Source of the DNA: Gnetum montanum
Taxonomy: Eukaryota; Streptophyta; Gnetopsida; Gnetales; Gnetaceae
Direction of reading: 5' to 3'
NCBI GenBank assembly: GCA_015680685.1
Contig: MNCI01009030.1
Coordinates: 116,523-180,522 of the forward strand
DNA: 64,000 nt
Positions 12,400-24,645 of the stretch are shown piece after piece (positions within the stretch are counted from its first letter, which is position 1; every line of letters starts with the position of its first letter). The notes beneath the pieces were generated by a model. The model was not told the origin of the DNA. It worked only from the letters and a program-made list of their open reading frames with translations, and did no database searches. A program made the translations under genes and the position numbers.

Positions 12400-12885
12400 T
12401 GTTAAGGTGCAAATAAATACAGTTTTCTACAAACTGGAGATTTTTGTTAATTTCAAAAAATCACAAAGGATTATTTGATGGTTACAAAGCCTCAACATAT
12501 TTTTGGAGAAAATTGAAAACATCATTGATGTAATGCACCAACCATATAGGATGAATAATTAATATTGTAATTTATTTAAATGTCAGCCAAAGATGGGCAA
12601 AATAAAAAGATATGCGCTTCATTTTCTATACTTTATTTGCATAGTTTACAAGTATGCTTTTCTTTTGGTAAACTGATCTAAAGCCTTATCTCTATAAGGA
12701 GATGGTAAGAGCTAATTCGTGTTCTAATAATTTGTATTGCTCTTGCACTGCCTTTGCCATAAGATCTGAGATTGCCATTTCTGCTGCTTCTAAATAACTG
12801 ATTATAATGCATACATATAATGGCTTGTGATAGAGATGTCTGCGTTGGAAACCAAGTATTGAGAGTGAAGGCAAGATTCAAGGAT
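12400..12885 (-). pseudogene. Probable non-LTR (LINE) retrotransposon C-terminal remnant
   Basis: Read on the minus strand from about 12,780 down, a frame with one or two stops shows 'TRISSYHLLIEI', then 'KEKHTCKLC', then 'IENEAHIFLFCPSLADI'. This fits the 'HxLxIExGR..R.C..C...(E)DE.HFLL.CP' zinc-knuckle region at the C-terminus of several non-LTR retrotransposon polyproteins. Only this tail is visible; no RT or endonuclease motifs were seen. It lies at the right edge of the first segment copy. The assignment rests on one motif block. Confidence 0.4.
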
Positions 12886-13250
12886 GAATGTGGGTGAGCC
12901 AGATTAAATGAAACAATAACAACAATTAAATGCAAGTGTGAATGCAAGACTGGAAAAAAGCAATCATTTCATTGCGCGTCTGCAAAGTCTATAGATACTG
13001 GAAAAAATTCTTGGCAGACTGGAATCTAGGTGCTTTGTAACGGTCTTTGGATTTTACCATCATGACTTTAGAATATGAGCGTAGTTATAAAACAATAATG
13101 TCTGCACTGCTTTTTCTTTTTGTTTTTTCCAAAGCGGGACAGCTCGTCAACACGGACAGATTTACAAATGAATAAATTCAATTCACATTTTGTTACGACA
13201 CGCTACAATACGTGAAATTTCGCACTACGGTCTGCAGCAAGAGTCAGAGT
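12886..13250. repeat. Start of second segment copy, with unassigned spacer
   Basis: 12,886-12,977 repeats 306-396 almost exactly, so the large duplicated segment restarts here. 12,978-13,250 shows no similarity I can see to 397-600 and no coding potential. Confidence 0.55.
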
Positions 13251-14059
13251 CGTTAATTTTGGATTGAAGTGGACTTCATGGAAAATAGAATCCACATTTT
13301 GGATTGAAGTGGACTTTATGGAAAATAGAAACCACATTCCACGCATGAGAAAAGACTTTCATAACAAAACGTTCATGGTAAGCAGCAACAATATTTCAGG
13401 CGGACCGTGGTTTTTGGATTCATGATCCAGTCCACGCAGAGCAGGATTTTCTGTGTCATGGTGCAGGTCTATTGGATTTGGTGAATTCGCAAGATTATCC
13501 ATCTGTGCCATCATAATTTTGGATTGAGCTGGACTTCATGAAAAATAGAAACCACATTCCATGCATTAGCAAAGTTGAAGGGAGGAAATTTTGGCTTCTG
13601 TGCTTTTCCTTTCATAGCAAAATGTCCATTCTATGCAGCAACAATATTCCACGGGGATCAGGATTTTCGGATTCATGATGATGCAGTCCATGCAAAGTGG
13701 GATTTTCGATGTCACCGTGTAGGTCTATGGGATTTGATGAATTCACAAGGTTATCCACCTGTACTATCATAATTTTGGATTGAAGTGGACTTCATGGAAA
13801 ATAGAAATCATATTTCATGCAATAGAAAAGTTGAGTGGAGTAAATTTTGGTCTTAGTGTTTTCCCTTTCATAGCAAAACGTCCATTGTACAGGGCAATAA
13901 TATTCCATGCAAATCCGATTTTCAGATTCATGAGGGAGTCCAGGCAAGGTGGTATTTTCAATATCATGGTGTAGGTCTATAGGATTTGGTGAATTCACAA
14001 GGTTATTTGCCTGTCCCATCATAATTTTGGATTGAAGCAAATTTCATGGAAAATAGAAA
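13251..14059. repeat. ~243-bp tandem repeat array, copy 2 (first part)
   Basis: About 3.3 units with the same landmarks as 601-1690. The array starts with a partial unit ('attttggattgaagtgga' at 13,257 and again at 13,295). It is interrupted at 14,059 by copia-1 and resumes at 28,109. Confidence 0.85.
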
Positions 14060-14446
14060 TGGTAAGAAAATAATTGTGCAGAAAACCTAGATTGCACAAG
14101 TAATCAAAGTATAGAATGCGGAAGCAAATGGAATTGACCTCCAACCATTGATGATTCTTTTTTCACACCAACACTCTGCAATGATGGTGTATGCAACCTC
14201 CAAACATCTATGAAAGGGACCTGAATTACAATTCTGCTTTGATTTGTGGTGCCTTTGTTCTTCTATTAAGAATGAATTTATAGGCCACATAATTGGTTAC
14301 CATGAGAGAAAATTTAAAAAATAAGAGATCCAAAACTCCATCCACTTGTGGATGCCACCCCAACATCAATGCAAAAACGCATTATGCCAACACATATAAG
14401 CATCAACGGATATAGAGGCCACTTCAACACGTAAATGAGTGTTACA
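14060..14446 (-). repeat. 3' LTR of copia-1
   Basis: 387 bp. On the minus strand it begins TGTAACACTCATTTACGTG and its inner flank is the polypurine tract 'ccaagtgggagat' (complement of 14,447-14,460). It matches 27,694-28,103 along its length, sharing 'gaattgacctc', 'gaatttatagg' and 'gtggatgccaccccaa'. Confidence 0.85.
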
Positions 14447-14459
14447 ATCTCCCACTTGG

Positions 14460-15584
14460 TCTCCATATTTAATCAAGTCCAAAGTTCAAGAAATAAATAC
14501 ATAAATCATGGTGATAGTCTCTCTTAATATGAATATTATCTTCCATGTATTACAATGCATTATCTCTTAAATGTAATTCCTTATATATGGTAATATAACT
14601 TTATGAATAAAGCCAATGTTCATTTAAGGCCCTACCATATATGTACTTTCTCTAATAATTATATGCACAAACCATATGAGAAAATAGCACAACTAAATAA
14701 GAGTTTTATTAAGACTGTAATTTGTACGTACAACAAATTACATTATGGAACTAGGTCCCATTCAAACTACATGATCCTTTGGTGGCATTCCTTTGTCAAA
14801 GGATCAACTATCATTAATTCAATATTTATATGCGTAATGACCAGTTTGTTTTTCTTAATGCATTCCCTTATGGCTAAGTAATTTATATCGATGTGTTTGT
14901 TTCGATTGCCACTCATTATTCTTAGCCATAAAGATAGTAGCTGAATTATCACAAAACATTCTTAATGGCCTAGATATAGAATCCACAATTCTAAGCCCTT
15001 TTATGAAACTCTTTAACCATACACCATGTGAAGTAGCCTCAAAACAAAAAATGAACTTTGCCTCCATTGTGGAAGTAGCAATCAAAGTTTACTTTCCACT
15101 ACTCTAGCATAAAAATATAACAAGATGTGGATTTTCATGAATCAACACAGCTAGCAAAGTCTGAATCAAAGTAGTTAGTCACCTTAAAGGAGTCAATTTG
15201 TTTATACATAAGCATGTAGTCTTTTGTACCTTGAAGGTACCCCATCACTTTCTTTGCAGCCCTCTAATGGTCAATACCTAGATTACTCTCATATATGCTC
15301 AACATTCCCATAGCAAATGCAATGTCAGGTCTTGTGCAGACCTAAGCATACATAAGACTTCCAATAGCTGAAGCATATGGAATGTTGCTCATTTAACTTT
15401 TCTCTAAATCATTCCTAGGGCACTGGTTCAAATTGAACCTGTCACCATTCACAATGGGTGCTATACTTGATGAACAATCTTTCATGCGAAACCTCTCTAA
15501 AATTATGTTGATATAGGTTTCGTGCGACAATCCCAGAATACATCTAGATCTGTCCTTATGGATTTGAATGCCAATGACATGACA
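14460..15584 (-). pseudogene. Copia-1 pol remnant: end of RT and RNase H
   Basis: Minus-strand frames read copia RNase H: 'STMEAKFI', 'EATSHGVWLKSFI', 'RMFCDNSATIFMAKNN', then 'HIDINYLAIRE' and 'IELMIVDPLTKE'. Upstream (15,090-15,584) the RT thumb and connection are readable across frames and line up, inverted, with 38,800-39,260 of copia-2, including the block giving 'PEASAIGSLMYA'-type sequence near 15,330-15,370. Several stops and shifts. RNase H would degrade the RNA template during reverse transcription. The remnant stops at 15,584 where element A's LTR begins; the RT catalytic region is absent. Confidence 0.8.
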
Positions 15585-16438
15585 TGCTCTAGTGGTTTAT
15601 TCTAATTATTAGAGTGGTTACTCTAATTATTAGAGTAGTTTCTCCCAAGCCTATAAATACAGTGCCCAGGTGCATAATTGGGGAAGAAGTCTTGTAGTAG
15701 TTAAGTAGCAAAACTCTTGTAGTCTTTTTGAAGATTAGAGTATTTTCCAAGTGCCCACAGTAGGAGGTCGAAGTGTGGACAGATCTTTATTCGAGCGTTG
15801 TGTACCTGAGCACACCTTGTGTAGGAAAAAATAAAGATGAGCTCTTTAATTTATCCTTGCAGCACTTGAGATTTGTTTTCTTACACATTTCTTTTATTTT
15901 ATTTTCTTATGCATTTATTTTATTTTATTTCATTTTATGCATTTTACATTTCTATTATTAGCACAATAATTCATTTTGATCAATTAAGCAAATCGTTAAA
16001 TTACACTCAGTACGATCACTTCAAGCATGCATATAACACTTGGTAACCTAGTAATGATTAGCGTTTGGTAATCCTAGTAGTGTTGCATTGGTTTAGGATG
16101 TGTACGACAAGTGAGAATGGATATTGGTGTTAGGATTAGTTAAAGCCTAGTTAATCAGTAGTTAAGTTAAATTAGGCACTTAGTTATCTCTCTCTCCTCC
16201 ATTATTAGTAGCAGGACATAAAAACATAAAAGCTATAAAAATCATATGCCTCAAGCTTACTTAATCATACAATCGTGACATACAAGTAAGCTTGGGAAGA
16301 CAATGATCAACCAACCCATTCTTGTTTCACAAAGGTGCATAAGCACTTAGCACTTGGAATTTGACTGGATCATGCGTGAAATGCTTGTATTCGTATGGTT
16401 GAGCGTAGGGGTACCTCACCGCTCATCATTGGCATCAT
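15585..16438 (+). repeat. 5' LTR of element A (5'-truncated)
   Basis: Matches 24,661-25,558 from 'ctctagtgatttattct' onward. Contains repeated 'attctaattattagag' boxes, TATA 'gcctataaataca' (15,650-15,662), poly(A) signal AATAAA near 15,830, a T-rich tract with two 'ttttatgcat'-like repeats (15,888-15,945), and the conserved end GGTACCTCACCGCTCATCA. The first ~45 bp present in the 3' LTR are missing. Confidence 0.85.
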
Positions 16439-16439
16439 T

Positions 16440-16457
16440 GTTGAGGACTTAGTTGTT
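16440..16457 (+). promoter_or_regulatory. Primer binding site of element A, tRNA-Asp type
   Basis: TGGCATCATTGTTGAGGA starts one base after the LTR. The complement of the plant tRNA-Asp 3' end is TGGCGCCGTTGCCGGGGA; the changes are all of the C-to-T / G-to-A kind. Confidence 0.7.
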
Positions 16458-16672
16458 TGTGCATTAACTAGAACATAGAAAATCATTCACATCATTAGAA
16501 TGAACCCTTAGGGTTGGTTGAGAAAATAATAAACAAGAATACATTGCATACTAAACAGACAAGTATGTCTCCTTCTTCGTAGGAAAATGCCTCACCACCT
16601 AGGTCTAAAATAGGAAGTAGTTGATGGCGTAATACACATGACATTGATCCACTAGTCCCTCAACAAGTTTGA

Positions 16673-18460
16673 GTGGTATATATTCTTCCCGATGAGTATA
16701 TAATAGACTTCACCTTTATCCTCCATCAAGACGAACAACTGCATTGGCGAGAATTAGAAGGTAACATAGTGTTACCTCTCTATTGTTCAGTCCCAGGCAT
16801 GCTTCTTCATGCTCTAACACGAATTGGCATGCTGTACTTACATGCAGAATACGTTGTGTAATACCATGACTTGAGAGAATACCATCCCACAGAGGCACAA
16901 CATCAAAGGGACTTGCAACAGGAGAGACATCATAGTCTTTGAAGGGTAAGTGGTCCCAAGATGCCCTACATGTCTTAAGCGAAAATGAGGGTGGTGAACC
17001 TACCTTAGACAGTCAACCACACAATGATGTTCCTTCCCTTAACTTTGGCCAAGGGGTTGTATATCAAAACCTTCATTTCACTATTCATAACCTAGGTTCT
17101 AATACCCACGGGCACAAAGGGTCTGAAAAAGGAACATGAACTCATGATAAAGGTGGACATTCTGATCATAATCGTGATTGGGGCTAAGACTGCAGAAGAA
17201 AAGGTAGTAGACACCGTCATGGTGACGGTTCTCCTTCTTCTTCACCTTCATCATCTCCTTCATCCTCTCCTTCAATATTTGGATGTGGTCATAAAGAAAA
17301 ACACCATGGGGATAAAGGTAGGCAATGTGGAAGTCATAAATAAAACAACTAGGAAAGGGGATGAGGGCACTCTAGAGAGTCACGACATAAAAGAAGGGAG
17401 AGTAGGGAACAACATAGGCATCATAGACACCATGGACGACACAATCATGATGAACCCCTCCTTGCTACTTGAAGTATGTTGGACATAATTGAGGCTATTA
17501 GAATTCCAGCAAGGCATCATAAAGATAGTAGGATCAAGAGATTAGATATGAATAACATCCCACGATTTGAAGGGGGATACAATGCTGATCCTCAGAATCA
17601 TTTACAAGCATTCCATGATATGTGTGCCTTATAGAACATGGAGAACTAATGGAAGAAACTTAAGTTGTTCCCATAGATATTAGTTAAAGAAGCAAGAAGC
17701 TTGTACCAATCTTTAGAACTGGAATCCATTCTTAGGTGGAGTACTATGTTAGAACTATTTAATGATAAGTACGAAATGTACTCCCAAGTGTCTAACTTGC
17801 AAAAGCAAATCCAAGGCTGGAAACAAGGAGGATATGAACCCTTTGATGTTGCCATGGGCCGATACTATGCACTGTTACATCGTTGTTCTGGCCATGGTTA
17901 TTCAGAAAGGGATCAACTATGCCATCTTGTGGATGGGCTTAGGTATGAAATGAGAAGAACCCTTGGGACTTATGCCCAAGGGAGACTATCTGAGCTTAGG
18001 TCCCATCAAATTCAAAGACTATTGGAGCAAGTTGCTAAGGAAGAACATGAGCTACGAAAGAGAGAAAGTGTAGAAGAGTATAACTGAGATCCTTCCCTTT
18101 GGAAGAGGGGAGTAAAATTATGTGAGGATGAAGAAGAGTCACCACTCAAAGAGATGGTGAATAGGAAAACTTTGCCTATCCAAAAGATGACATCAGAATT
18201 TTTGGCAAATGTTGACCAAATGTGGAATTCCCTAGACAATAGATTTCAAACTATTCTTAGAATAATAGAGGAGTCTAGAGAGCAAGGTAGTGAGAAAAGA
18301 AAAAAGAAAGAGGTTGAACATGCACGTAGCAAGGGTAAGGGAAAAGTTGTCATCATTGAAGAGGTTGTGGATTCGGAAACAGATAATGATAGTGGATGTG
18401 AGATATGTCAATATGACCATCCTAAGGGATGTTGCCCTATAATCTCACATCTATAGGAGT
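16673..18460 (+). pseudogene. Element A gag
   Basis: Structural capsid/nucleocapsid protein remnant. An N-terminal piece is open at 16,673-16,861. The capsid core runs from about 17,556 ('RFEGGYNADPQNHLQAFHD') through an open frame at 17,701-18,087 (128 codons) with 'LELESILRWSTMLELFNDKY', 'RYYALLHRCSGHGYSE' and 'LVDGLRYEMRRTLG', matching the Athila/Tat retrotransposon Gag layout. A charged stretch (18,154-18,390) leads to a zinc knuckle at 18,397-18,435 (CEICQYDHPKGCC). Stops interrupt it near 17,629, 17,649 and 18,085. The same gag is recognisable in B, C and D. Confidence 0.8.
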
Positions 18461-19084
18461 CTAGGGTGTATGCACTCAACCCATGATTAAATAAAAGGCA
18501 AACACCTTGAAGGTTACCTTATCCTTAAGGTAACCCAAGGCAATTCCACCAACCCTTAACATATTATCCCAGTGGAACTCCACCACAACTAAGTGAGGAA
18601 TATCAATAGTGGCAGCACCCACAATCATGAGGAATGCCACCACCAAGGCAATAGTATCCTTACGAGCAACTTGACCTGTATGGATATTACATGTAGCAGC
18701 CAATCTCCCCACGTGAATCTACTAGTCACGTCACTCCTCAACCTCACTACCAAGCCTGCGAGTATTATGGGACTCCCTCTTCTAGAGGCAATATTTTGCA
18801 AGAATATCATCCTTCTCATGTGGCCACATCTCTTCCATCAATATCTCCACTATCACCTGCTCCTGCGATGCAAGGTGAAATCCCTACCTAGCTGCAGCAA
18901 TGTAATGCCATGAGGGCTGTTAACTCTCAACTTACTGTTGGTTCCAACAACCACATGAAGAAAAGACCTTTCTTTAGAACCAACAGTTCAACTAAGCCCT
19001 TGTAATCACAAGCAGTTGATTCCTTATATGCCTCTATATCAATCAAAACTTCAGAGTCCCCTTCAAGCCAATCACCATACTTAA
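18461..19084 (+). pseudogene. Element A gag-protease linker
   Basis: Frames are broken, but on the plus strand the region reads as a proline/glutamine/histidine-rich linker with 'HVTRLVTSL'-like blocks and a basic 'KKRPFFRTN'-type segment near 18,958-18,990. It corresponds to 59,400-60,005 in element B. No catalytic motif. Confidence 0.5.
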
Positions 19085-19640
19085 TGCATACGGTCATGTT
19101 AACACATGCCGTCACCGATTGGATCAAAGTTGGCCACCTTCCTAGGAAATTCTCTAATCTTGGGAATCCTCTGATATACTTAGAAATCACTAAAAATGCA
19201 TCGTGCAAGGCTCTTTTGGATTTAGGTTCTAGTGTCAACTTGATTTCTCAAGAAATGTACAAGGCTTGGAACCTGCCTCCATTGAAAAAGTGCAACATTC
19301 GTCTAGAGTTGGTCGACCAGTCCATCACTGTCCCAGTGGGACTAGTGGAAGACATTGTTACCAGTATTTGTGGGTGGTCATTCCCAAATGACTTCCTAGT
19401 GATTTAGGTAAACAACGGTAAGGGGGACTTCCCAATCATAATGGGAAGAGCATGGCTAAGCACCATCGATGCACGCCTAGGAATCCGTGATCTTTCCCTA
19501 TAAATATCAAAGGAAAATACATTTGGAAAGATCGAGAAGAAGAAAGTTCCATGCATTTCATACAGTGACACAGGGTGTAATTGCATGTAGAGGTCATGGT
19601 TTGTGCAAAGTTTAGCATTGCCTGCATGCAATCAATGTGC
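19085..19640 (+). pseudogene. Element A aspartic protease
   Basis: Polyprotein-processing retropepsin. An open frame 19,084-19,407 holds the active-site block LLDLGSSVNLISQEMYKAW near 19,213, then 'LELVDQSITVPVGLVEDIV', followed after a stop by 'GDFPIIMGRAWLSTIDA' (about 19,423-19,475) and 'ISYSDTGCN'. The motif D-L-G-S replaces the D-S/T-G of most retropepsins; the same DLGSS form is common in Athila-type proteases. Element B reads LLDSGSGVNL at the same place. Stops at 19,405 and 19,501. Confidence 0.75.
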
Positions 19641-19899
19641 ATAAGTGATTAACATACAAAGATGTCTATATGCAACAACCACACAATAGGAAGACACCCT
19701 GTGGCTAATAGCTGATCAAGAAAGTAGTTCACTCATATGCATGGAACCAATTGAGGGCTTGACTTGTGCTTACATCTATAGCATAGACGCATTAGAGTAA
19801 GTGCACTACCAACTTCCAATTCTTAACCTTGAAAATATCAACTGGGGGAAGTTGGAAATCCCTGAGAAATTTAAGTAGGAGCCCCTCTAGCTGAAACCA

Positions 19900-20760
19900 T
19901 TGCCCACTGGTATGGAATACACGTTCCTTAAAAATGAAAAATCGGTAATTATTAACGCTAAGATTGCTCCTCAACAGAAAGAAGAATTGCTAAAAGTAAT
20001 AAATAAATGGTTCGAAGCCTTCGCTTGGTCATATCCTGAATTAACTGGAATAGATCCTAGGATACGCCAACATAGAATTTACATTAACCCCTCCATGAAG
20101 CCTCAAAGACAACTGCAGAGGTGATTAAACCCTAAGCTGAAGCAAGTAGTTAAGGAAGAAATTGAATAGCTTCTCAAGGCTGGGTTCATATGCCTCATTG
20201 CTGATAGCGAATGGGTTAGCCCCTTAGTTATTGTACCTAAAAATGGAGGCAAATGGAGGGTATGCATAGATTTTAGGCTACTAAATATGGCAACATTCAA
20301 AGATCACTTTCCATTACCATTTGTCAACCAAGTCTTAGACACCATTGTAGGGCATCGTTATTACAGTTTTTGGATGGATATAATGGATATAACCAAATAC
20401 AAATAGCCCTAGAAGATGAAGCCAAGACTACATTCACCAGTCCTTGGGGAACATTTGCATATAAATAGATGTCGTTTGACTTGTGCAATGCCCCTGCAAC
20501 ATTTCAACAACTAGTTCTAAGCATATTCCAATAGCAGATAGGGAATGGCATGGAGGTCTTTATGGATGACTTCTCCACTTATGGAGAAAACTTTGATCAA
20601 GGCTTGGACTAGTTGGTGTAAGTGTTAAAAAGATGTCTAGAAATCAATTTGAGGCTCAACTGGCAGAAAACCCATTTGATGGTCTAAGAAGACGTAGTAC
20701 TAGGGCACAAAATCTCACACATAGGGATAGAGGTAGACCCTGAGAAAATCAAAATTATCC
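19900..20760 (+). pseudogene. Element A reverse transcriptase
   Basis: Copies the element RNA into DNA. After the connection (open frame 19,900-20,124, with 'ELTGIDPRIRQHRIYI'), the palm reads 'SEWVSPLVIVPKNGGKWRVC' / 'IDFRLLN' (about 20,205-20,290), 'DHFPLPFVNQVLD', 'FTSPWGTFAYK', 'SFDLCNAPATFQQL', and the catalytic block 'EVFMDDFSTYG' near 20,550-20,585, then 'NLRLNWQKTHLMV' and 'LGHKIS'. Both catalytic aspartates survive. A short tandem duplication ('tggatataatggatataacc', near 20,372) shifts the frame. At least seven stops lie in the domain, most of them TAG. Confidence 0.85.
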
Positions 20761-21350
20761 AAGGAATTACCCATCAACTGGAAACTATCAAAGATATTCA
20801 GTCATTCCTTGGACATATTGGCTACTATAGGAAATTTATTGAGAACTTTTCAAAGGTTGCCAAACCATTGGTGGAATTAATGAAAAAGGACGTATCTTTA
20901 AAGTGGACCAGGGAATGTGAATTAGCTTTCCAAAATTTGAAATAGAAGCTAGTAGAAACACCCATTCTACAAGCTCCTAACTAGTCCAAACCATTCCATA
21001 TCATGATTGATTCGTCCAACTATACTCTAGGAGTCGTACTTACATAGTTAGATTATCAGAAGCATCCTTATTACATCCATTGTGCAAGTAGAAGTATCAC
21101 TGGTGCACAACTTAACTACACTACCATAGAGAAAGAATTAATGGTTGTAGTGTTTGCACTAGAAAAGTTTAGACACTATGTATTGGGATATAAAGTATAT
21201 ATACATATAGATCATAGTGCAATTCAATTCCTCATGAATAAGCCAATGGTAAGCCCTTGTATCATATGATGGCTTGTAATCTTAAAAGAGTTCGATTTAA
21301 CTATGATTGATCGCAAGGACACTGAGAATGTAGTTGTTGATTATTTATCT
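20761..21350 (+). pseudogene. Element A RT thumb and RNase H
   Basis: Thumb and connection read 'IQSFLGHIGYYRKFIENFSK' (about 20,797-20,856) and 'LKWTRECELAFQNL'. RNase H begins 'FHIMIDSSNYTLGVVLT' near 20,993 and continues 'YTTIEKELMVVVFALEKFRH' (21,120-21,178) and 'YIHIDHSAIQFLMNK'. Removes the RNA strand during cDNA synthesis. Interrupted by several stops (20,943, 20,982, 21,046, 21,268). Confidence 0.8.
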
Positions 21351-22740
21351 TGGTTGCAATGGGACAATAAAGAGGATGAGTATCCAATATTGAATCATTT
21401 CCCTGATGAATTCCTCTTTGCTAGTGTAGTGAATAATCAATCACCCACAGAGACAAACTGGTATAGTAGTATTCTTACCTATCTCCTCACCCAACAAACA
21501 TCACAAGAGTTAAACCTTAAGAAGAAACAACAGTTTCTTCATCGAGCCAAGTACTTTATGGAGATCAATGGGCAACTTTACAAAGTGTGTCCTGATGGCT
21601 TGGTTCGATGGTGTGTTCTCGATATAGATCAACTGCAACTTCTCCAAGATGCTCATGAGGGTCCTTGTGGGGGTCATTACACTGGGAGGCGAACAATCAT
21701 CAAGATCCTGCTTGCAGGATATTATTGGCCTACATTATTTTGGGATGCCCATCATTTCGTCCAATCTTGTAAGTGTTGTCAATGTGATGGGGGAATAACT
21801 GTTAGAATGGAGGGTTCACAATAATGGATTCAACCGTTAGAACCCTTTGACATTTGGGGAATTGATTTTATGGGGTTGATTACACCAATGTCCAATGGAA
21901 AAGCTTATATTATTATTATCATTTATTACCTAACAAAATGGGCTGAAGTAGCTGCTGTTAAATATTATACATCACCTACAGCTGCATGATTTGTTCAACA
22001 AAAAATCATAAACAGGTTTGGTGTGCCGCATGCACTTATTTTAGATAATGGTACACACTTCACAGGTGCAACTTTTTAGAAATCAATGCAACGGTTAGGG
22101 GTTGAGCATAAATTAACTACACCATACCACCCGCAAGCAAACGGTCAAGTAGAAGTCACCAACAAGGAGATTACGAAGATATTGACAAGAACCATTAGCA
22201 AGTTTAGGCGAGACTAGAGCACTAAACTAAATGATGCTCTTTTGGCATACCGCTCCACATGGAAACTCCCTATAGGCTACTCTCCCTATGAGTTAGTGTA
22301 CAATAAATTACCAATGCTTTCCATTCAAACTCAGCTCTGTACACTATCCATAGCATGTGACCTCAATCTTGACCTTGATCTAGCATAGAAACAACAATTA
22401 GTAACCCTTAACTTGCTAGATGAAAACTGATTAGCTACCCTGTCATCTAATGAATTACACAAGGCCTTCAATAAACAACGTCATTACCTAAGAATTAAGA
22501 AAGTTAAATATTAGCCAAGAGAGAAGGTTCTCTATTGGAATCCCACACATGTGCCACAACGTACTAAATTTCAAACACTATGGGAAGGACCTTATATTAT
22601 TTATGCAACTTTTCCTTCAAGGGCCATGATAACATACAAACTTGAGAGCCCATATAAGAAACTTTTGGTCAACGTGCCACAAACCAAACCTTTTCAAGAG
22701 CTTAGGACATCCAATACACATGCTACCTCTCTTTATGGAC
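21351..22740 (+). pseudogene. Element A integrase
   Basis: Inserts the cDNA into the host genome. The open frame 21,303-21,824 carries the HHCC zinc-binding domain ('HEGPCGGHYTGRRT' ... 'SCKCCQCDG', 21,652-21,785). The catalytic core follows: 'IWGIDFMGLITPMSNGKAYI' (21,853-21,910), 'ILDNGTHFTGATF', and 'YHPQANGQVEVTNKEI' (22,126-22,174), giving all three DDE positions. The C-terminal part (22,510-22,740) reads 'PREKVLYWNPTHV', 'FQTLWEGPYII' and 'TYKLE', the GPY/F module of gypsy integrases. Stops at 21,824, 21,988, 22,077, 22,215 and later. Confidence 0.85.
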
Positions 22741-24645
22741 AACCTTGCTCACTATTTTGGATCTCCTCCTTCCAACTTAGTCATGGGGGAGATGGCCACC
22801 TATGCTAACCATTCTAGGTCCTCAGTTCTTTTTAATTTTTTTTACACATTTTTTGTTTTACACATTCTTTCAACTTTTCTTATTTTTGTTTAACACCATC
22901 ATTCATTTTTTTATTGTTTCTTTGTTTGTTTGATTTACTTTTATTCGTAATCTAATAAGTGCTCATGATGGTGGATTAAATTATATCATATTCATTGCTA
23001 ATTTTTGGTTTTTACCTTTGAATTATGATGATGATATTACCGTATGGTTCTTTTGGTAAAACAGGCAATGAGTCTATGTTGTCCACTCATCCATACAACT
23101 CTATGGTCTCCTTTGGCTTGGAACTGTATAGTCCCATTTTTCTAAGTAAACCTCTTAATGAATTGGTGGTTGGGTATTTTTCAAACCAAGTAAATACTCA
23201 AAGGATGAAAAGGGTGTGACTTCAAAGGGATTTAGTACATTTCTGCTGGCCATTCTCTTGGGTGCTTGGATGCTTTTTCTTGGTTTTTTTCCCATTCTGA
23301 CATTGTTCAAAAATTAGGAAGCTGAGTGAATAAAAATAAATCTTTGCATGGTGTGGTTCTCACTCAAAAAAAAAAAAAGCAAAAAAAAATAATAAAATAA
23401 AATAAAAGTGAGAATTCAAAGCATACCCCTTAGACATAATAAAGTAATATGGGCTACAAGCACTGGTTATGGAATTGGAAAGACATGTTACCCATGCTTG
23501 AAGGTTCCCTCTAACTAAGGCCCTTTCTCGCTTCTTGCTTCTCCATCTCGTTCTCCTTGGAATGGTGTTGACTCTTTGTGGAAGCATTCTTCTTGCTTCA
23601 AGAGGATGGATTGGCCAAGTGTATTGATGCAAGGTCACTAAATGTGGTTGGTTTGAGTTTGGATTTGAGATGAGTTCTACTCAGTTATCCTAACCATGAA
23701 ATACACAAGGGGCTTTACATAACCTTGTTCTTGGGATTCCATTCCATTCTCTCCTCTCCATCTTTCTTTCCATTTTCTACCTCATTACCAATTTTATCAT
23801 TAGTCCATTCTGGGTTGATGCATTGTCTTTCTTTGGTGAATTCTTATGGGTAAGTTTTTAACTCTTGCTTCCAAATGACATTCCTAGAGCCTATGGACTC
23901 TTTGGTTTGTGGGTTTGTCAGGGCATAAAGGGCATGAATTTGTTTTAAGGAGGACCCACTGGCATTCCTTTTTGGTGCAATTGTTAAGTTCTTTTCCTTA
24001 AACATTTCCTACAATTAATCATCTTTTGTTTCATCCACATCCATGACATCCATTTTATTGGCGTTGCCGTTGTTATTTTTTCCCATCTTTCTTGTTCCTC
24101 ATATTTTTCCATCTTATAGCTACTAGAGGTTCGTTGTTAGTTGTGGGGGCCCTGGCACAAATTTTTCAATTCTTTCCATTTTACTAATGTCCTAACCCCT
24201 ACGCCTTGGGTAGTTGCCAATGATAAATCTTTGAACCAGTTTCTGCCATATCGAGGCATGGTATCAATTACATTATGGATTATCTATCCTTGCTCATTTG
24301 TGATTGTATTGTGTGTGTAGATGGTGATCATATAAACAATGGACTGGGCTTGGAGGAAGCACTAAGGATGGACCAAAACTAGAGCATTTACCAAAGGAGC
24401 AAGTTTGGTGGCATGGCTATGGATAAACAATGGAAGGCGTAATCTTAGCATTGGCAGAAACATGCTACCAAATAAAGGCTTGGATGTCATTTATGTATGA
24501 GTGTTCATCACAATGTTGTAATATGCTTATTGATCTGTCACTGGGCACGTTGAGTCTATCATCCAATTCCACCGTCAGTTGTCAATTAGTCAATAATCCC
24601 ATACCTTCCTAATATTTTGTAAGGAACTTGAGGACGAGTTTTCAT
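22741..24645 (+). other. Element A 3' noncoding region with internal polypurine-like motifs
   Basis: About 1.9 kb without coding signal between integrase and the 3' LTR. It contains 'CTTAGTCATGGGGGAGAT' at 22,776-22,793 right after pol and 'GTTAGTTGTGGGGGCCCTGG' at 24,135-24,154, both close to the terminal polypurine tract. An A-rich tract lies at 23,365-23,407. The block 'gaggacccactggcattcct' (23,950-23,970) also occurs in B (62,012-62,032) and, varied, in D (51,803-51,815). No equivalent of the C/D second gene is present. Confidence 0.6.

Noticed and set aside
23365-23407. Poly(A) tail of a retroposed transcript
   Set aside because: The A-rich tract lies inside the 3' noncoding region of element A with no target duplication or upstream transcript-like sequence; it is low-complexity DNA.
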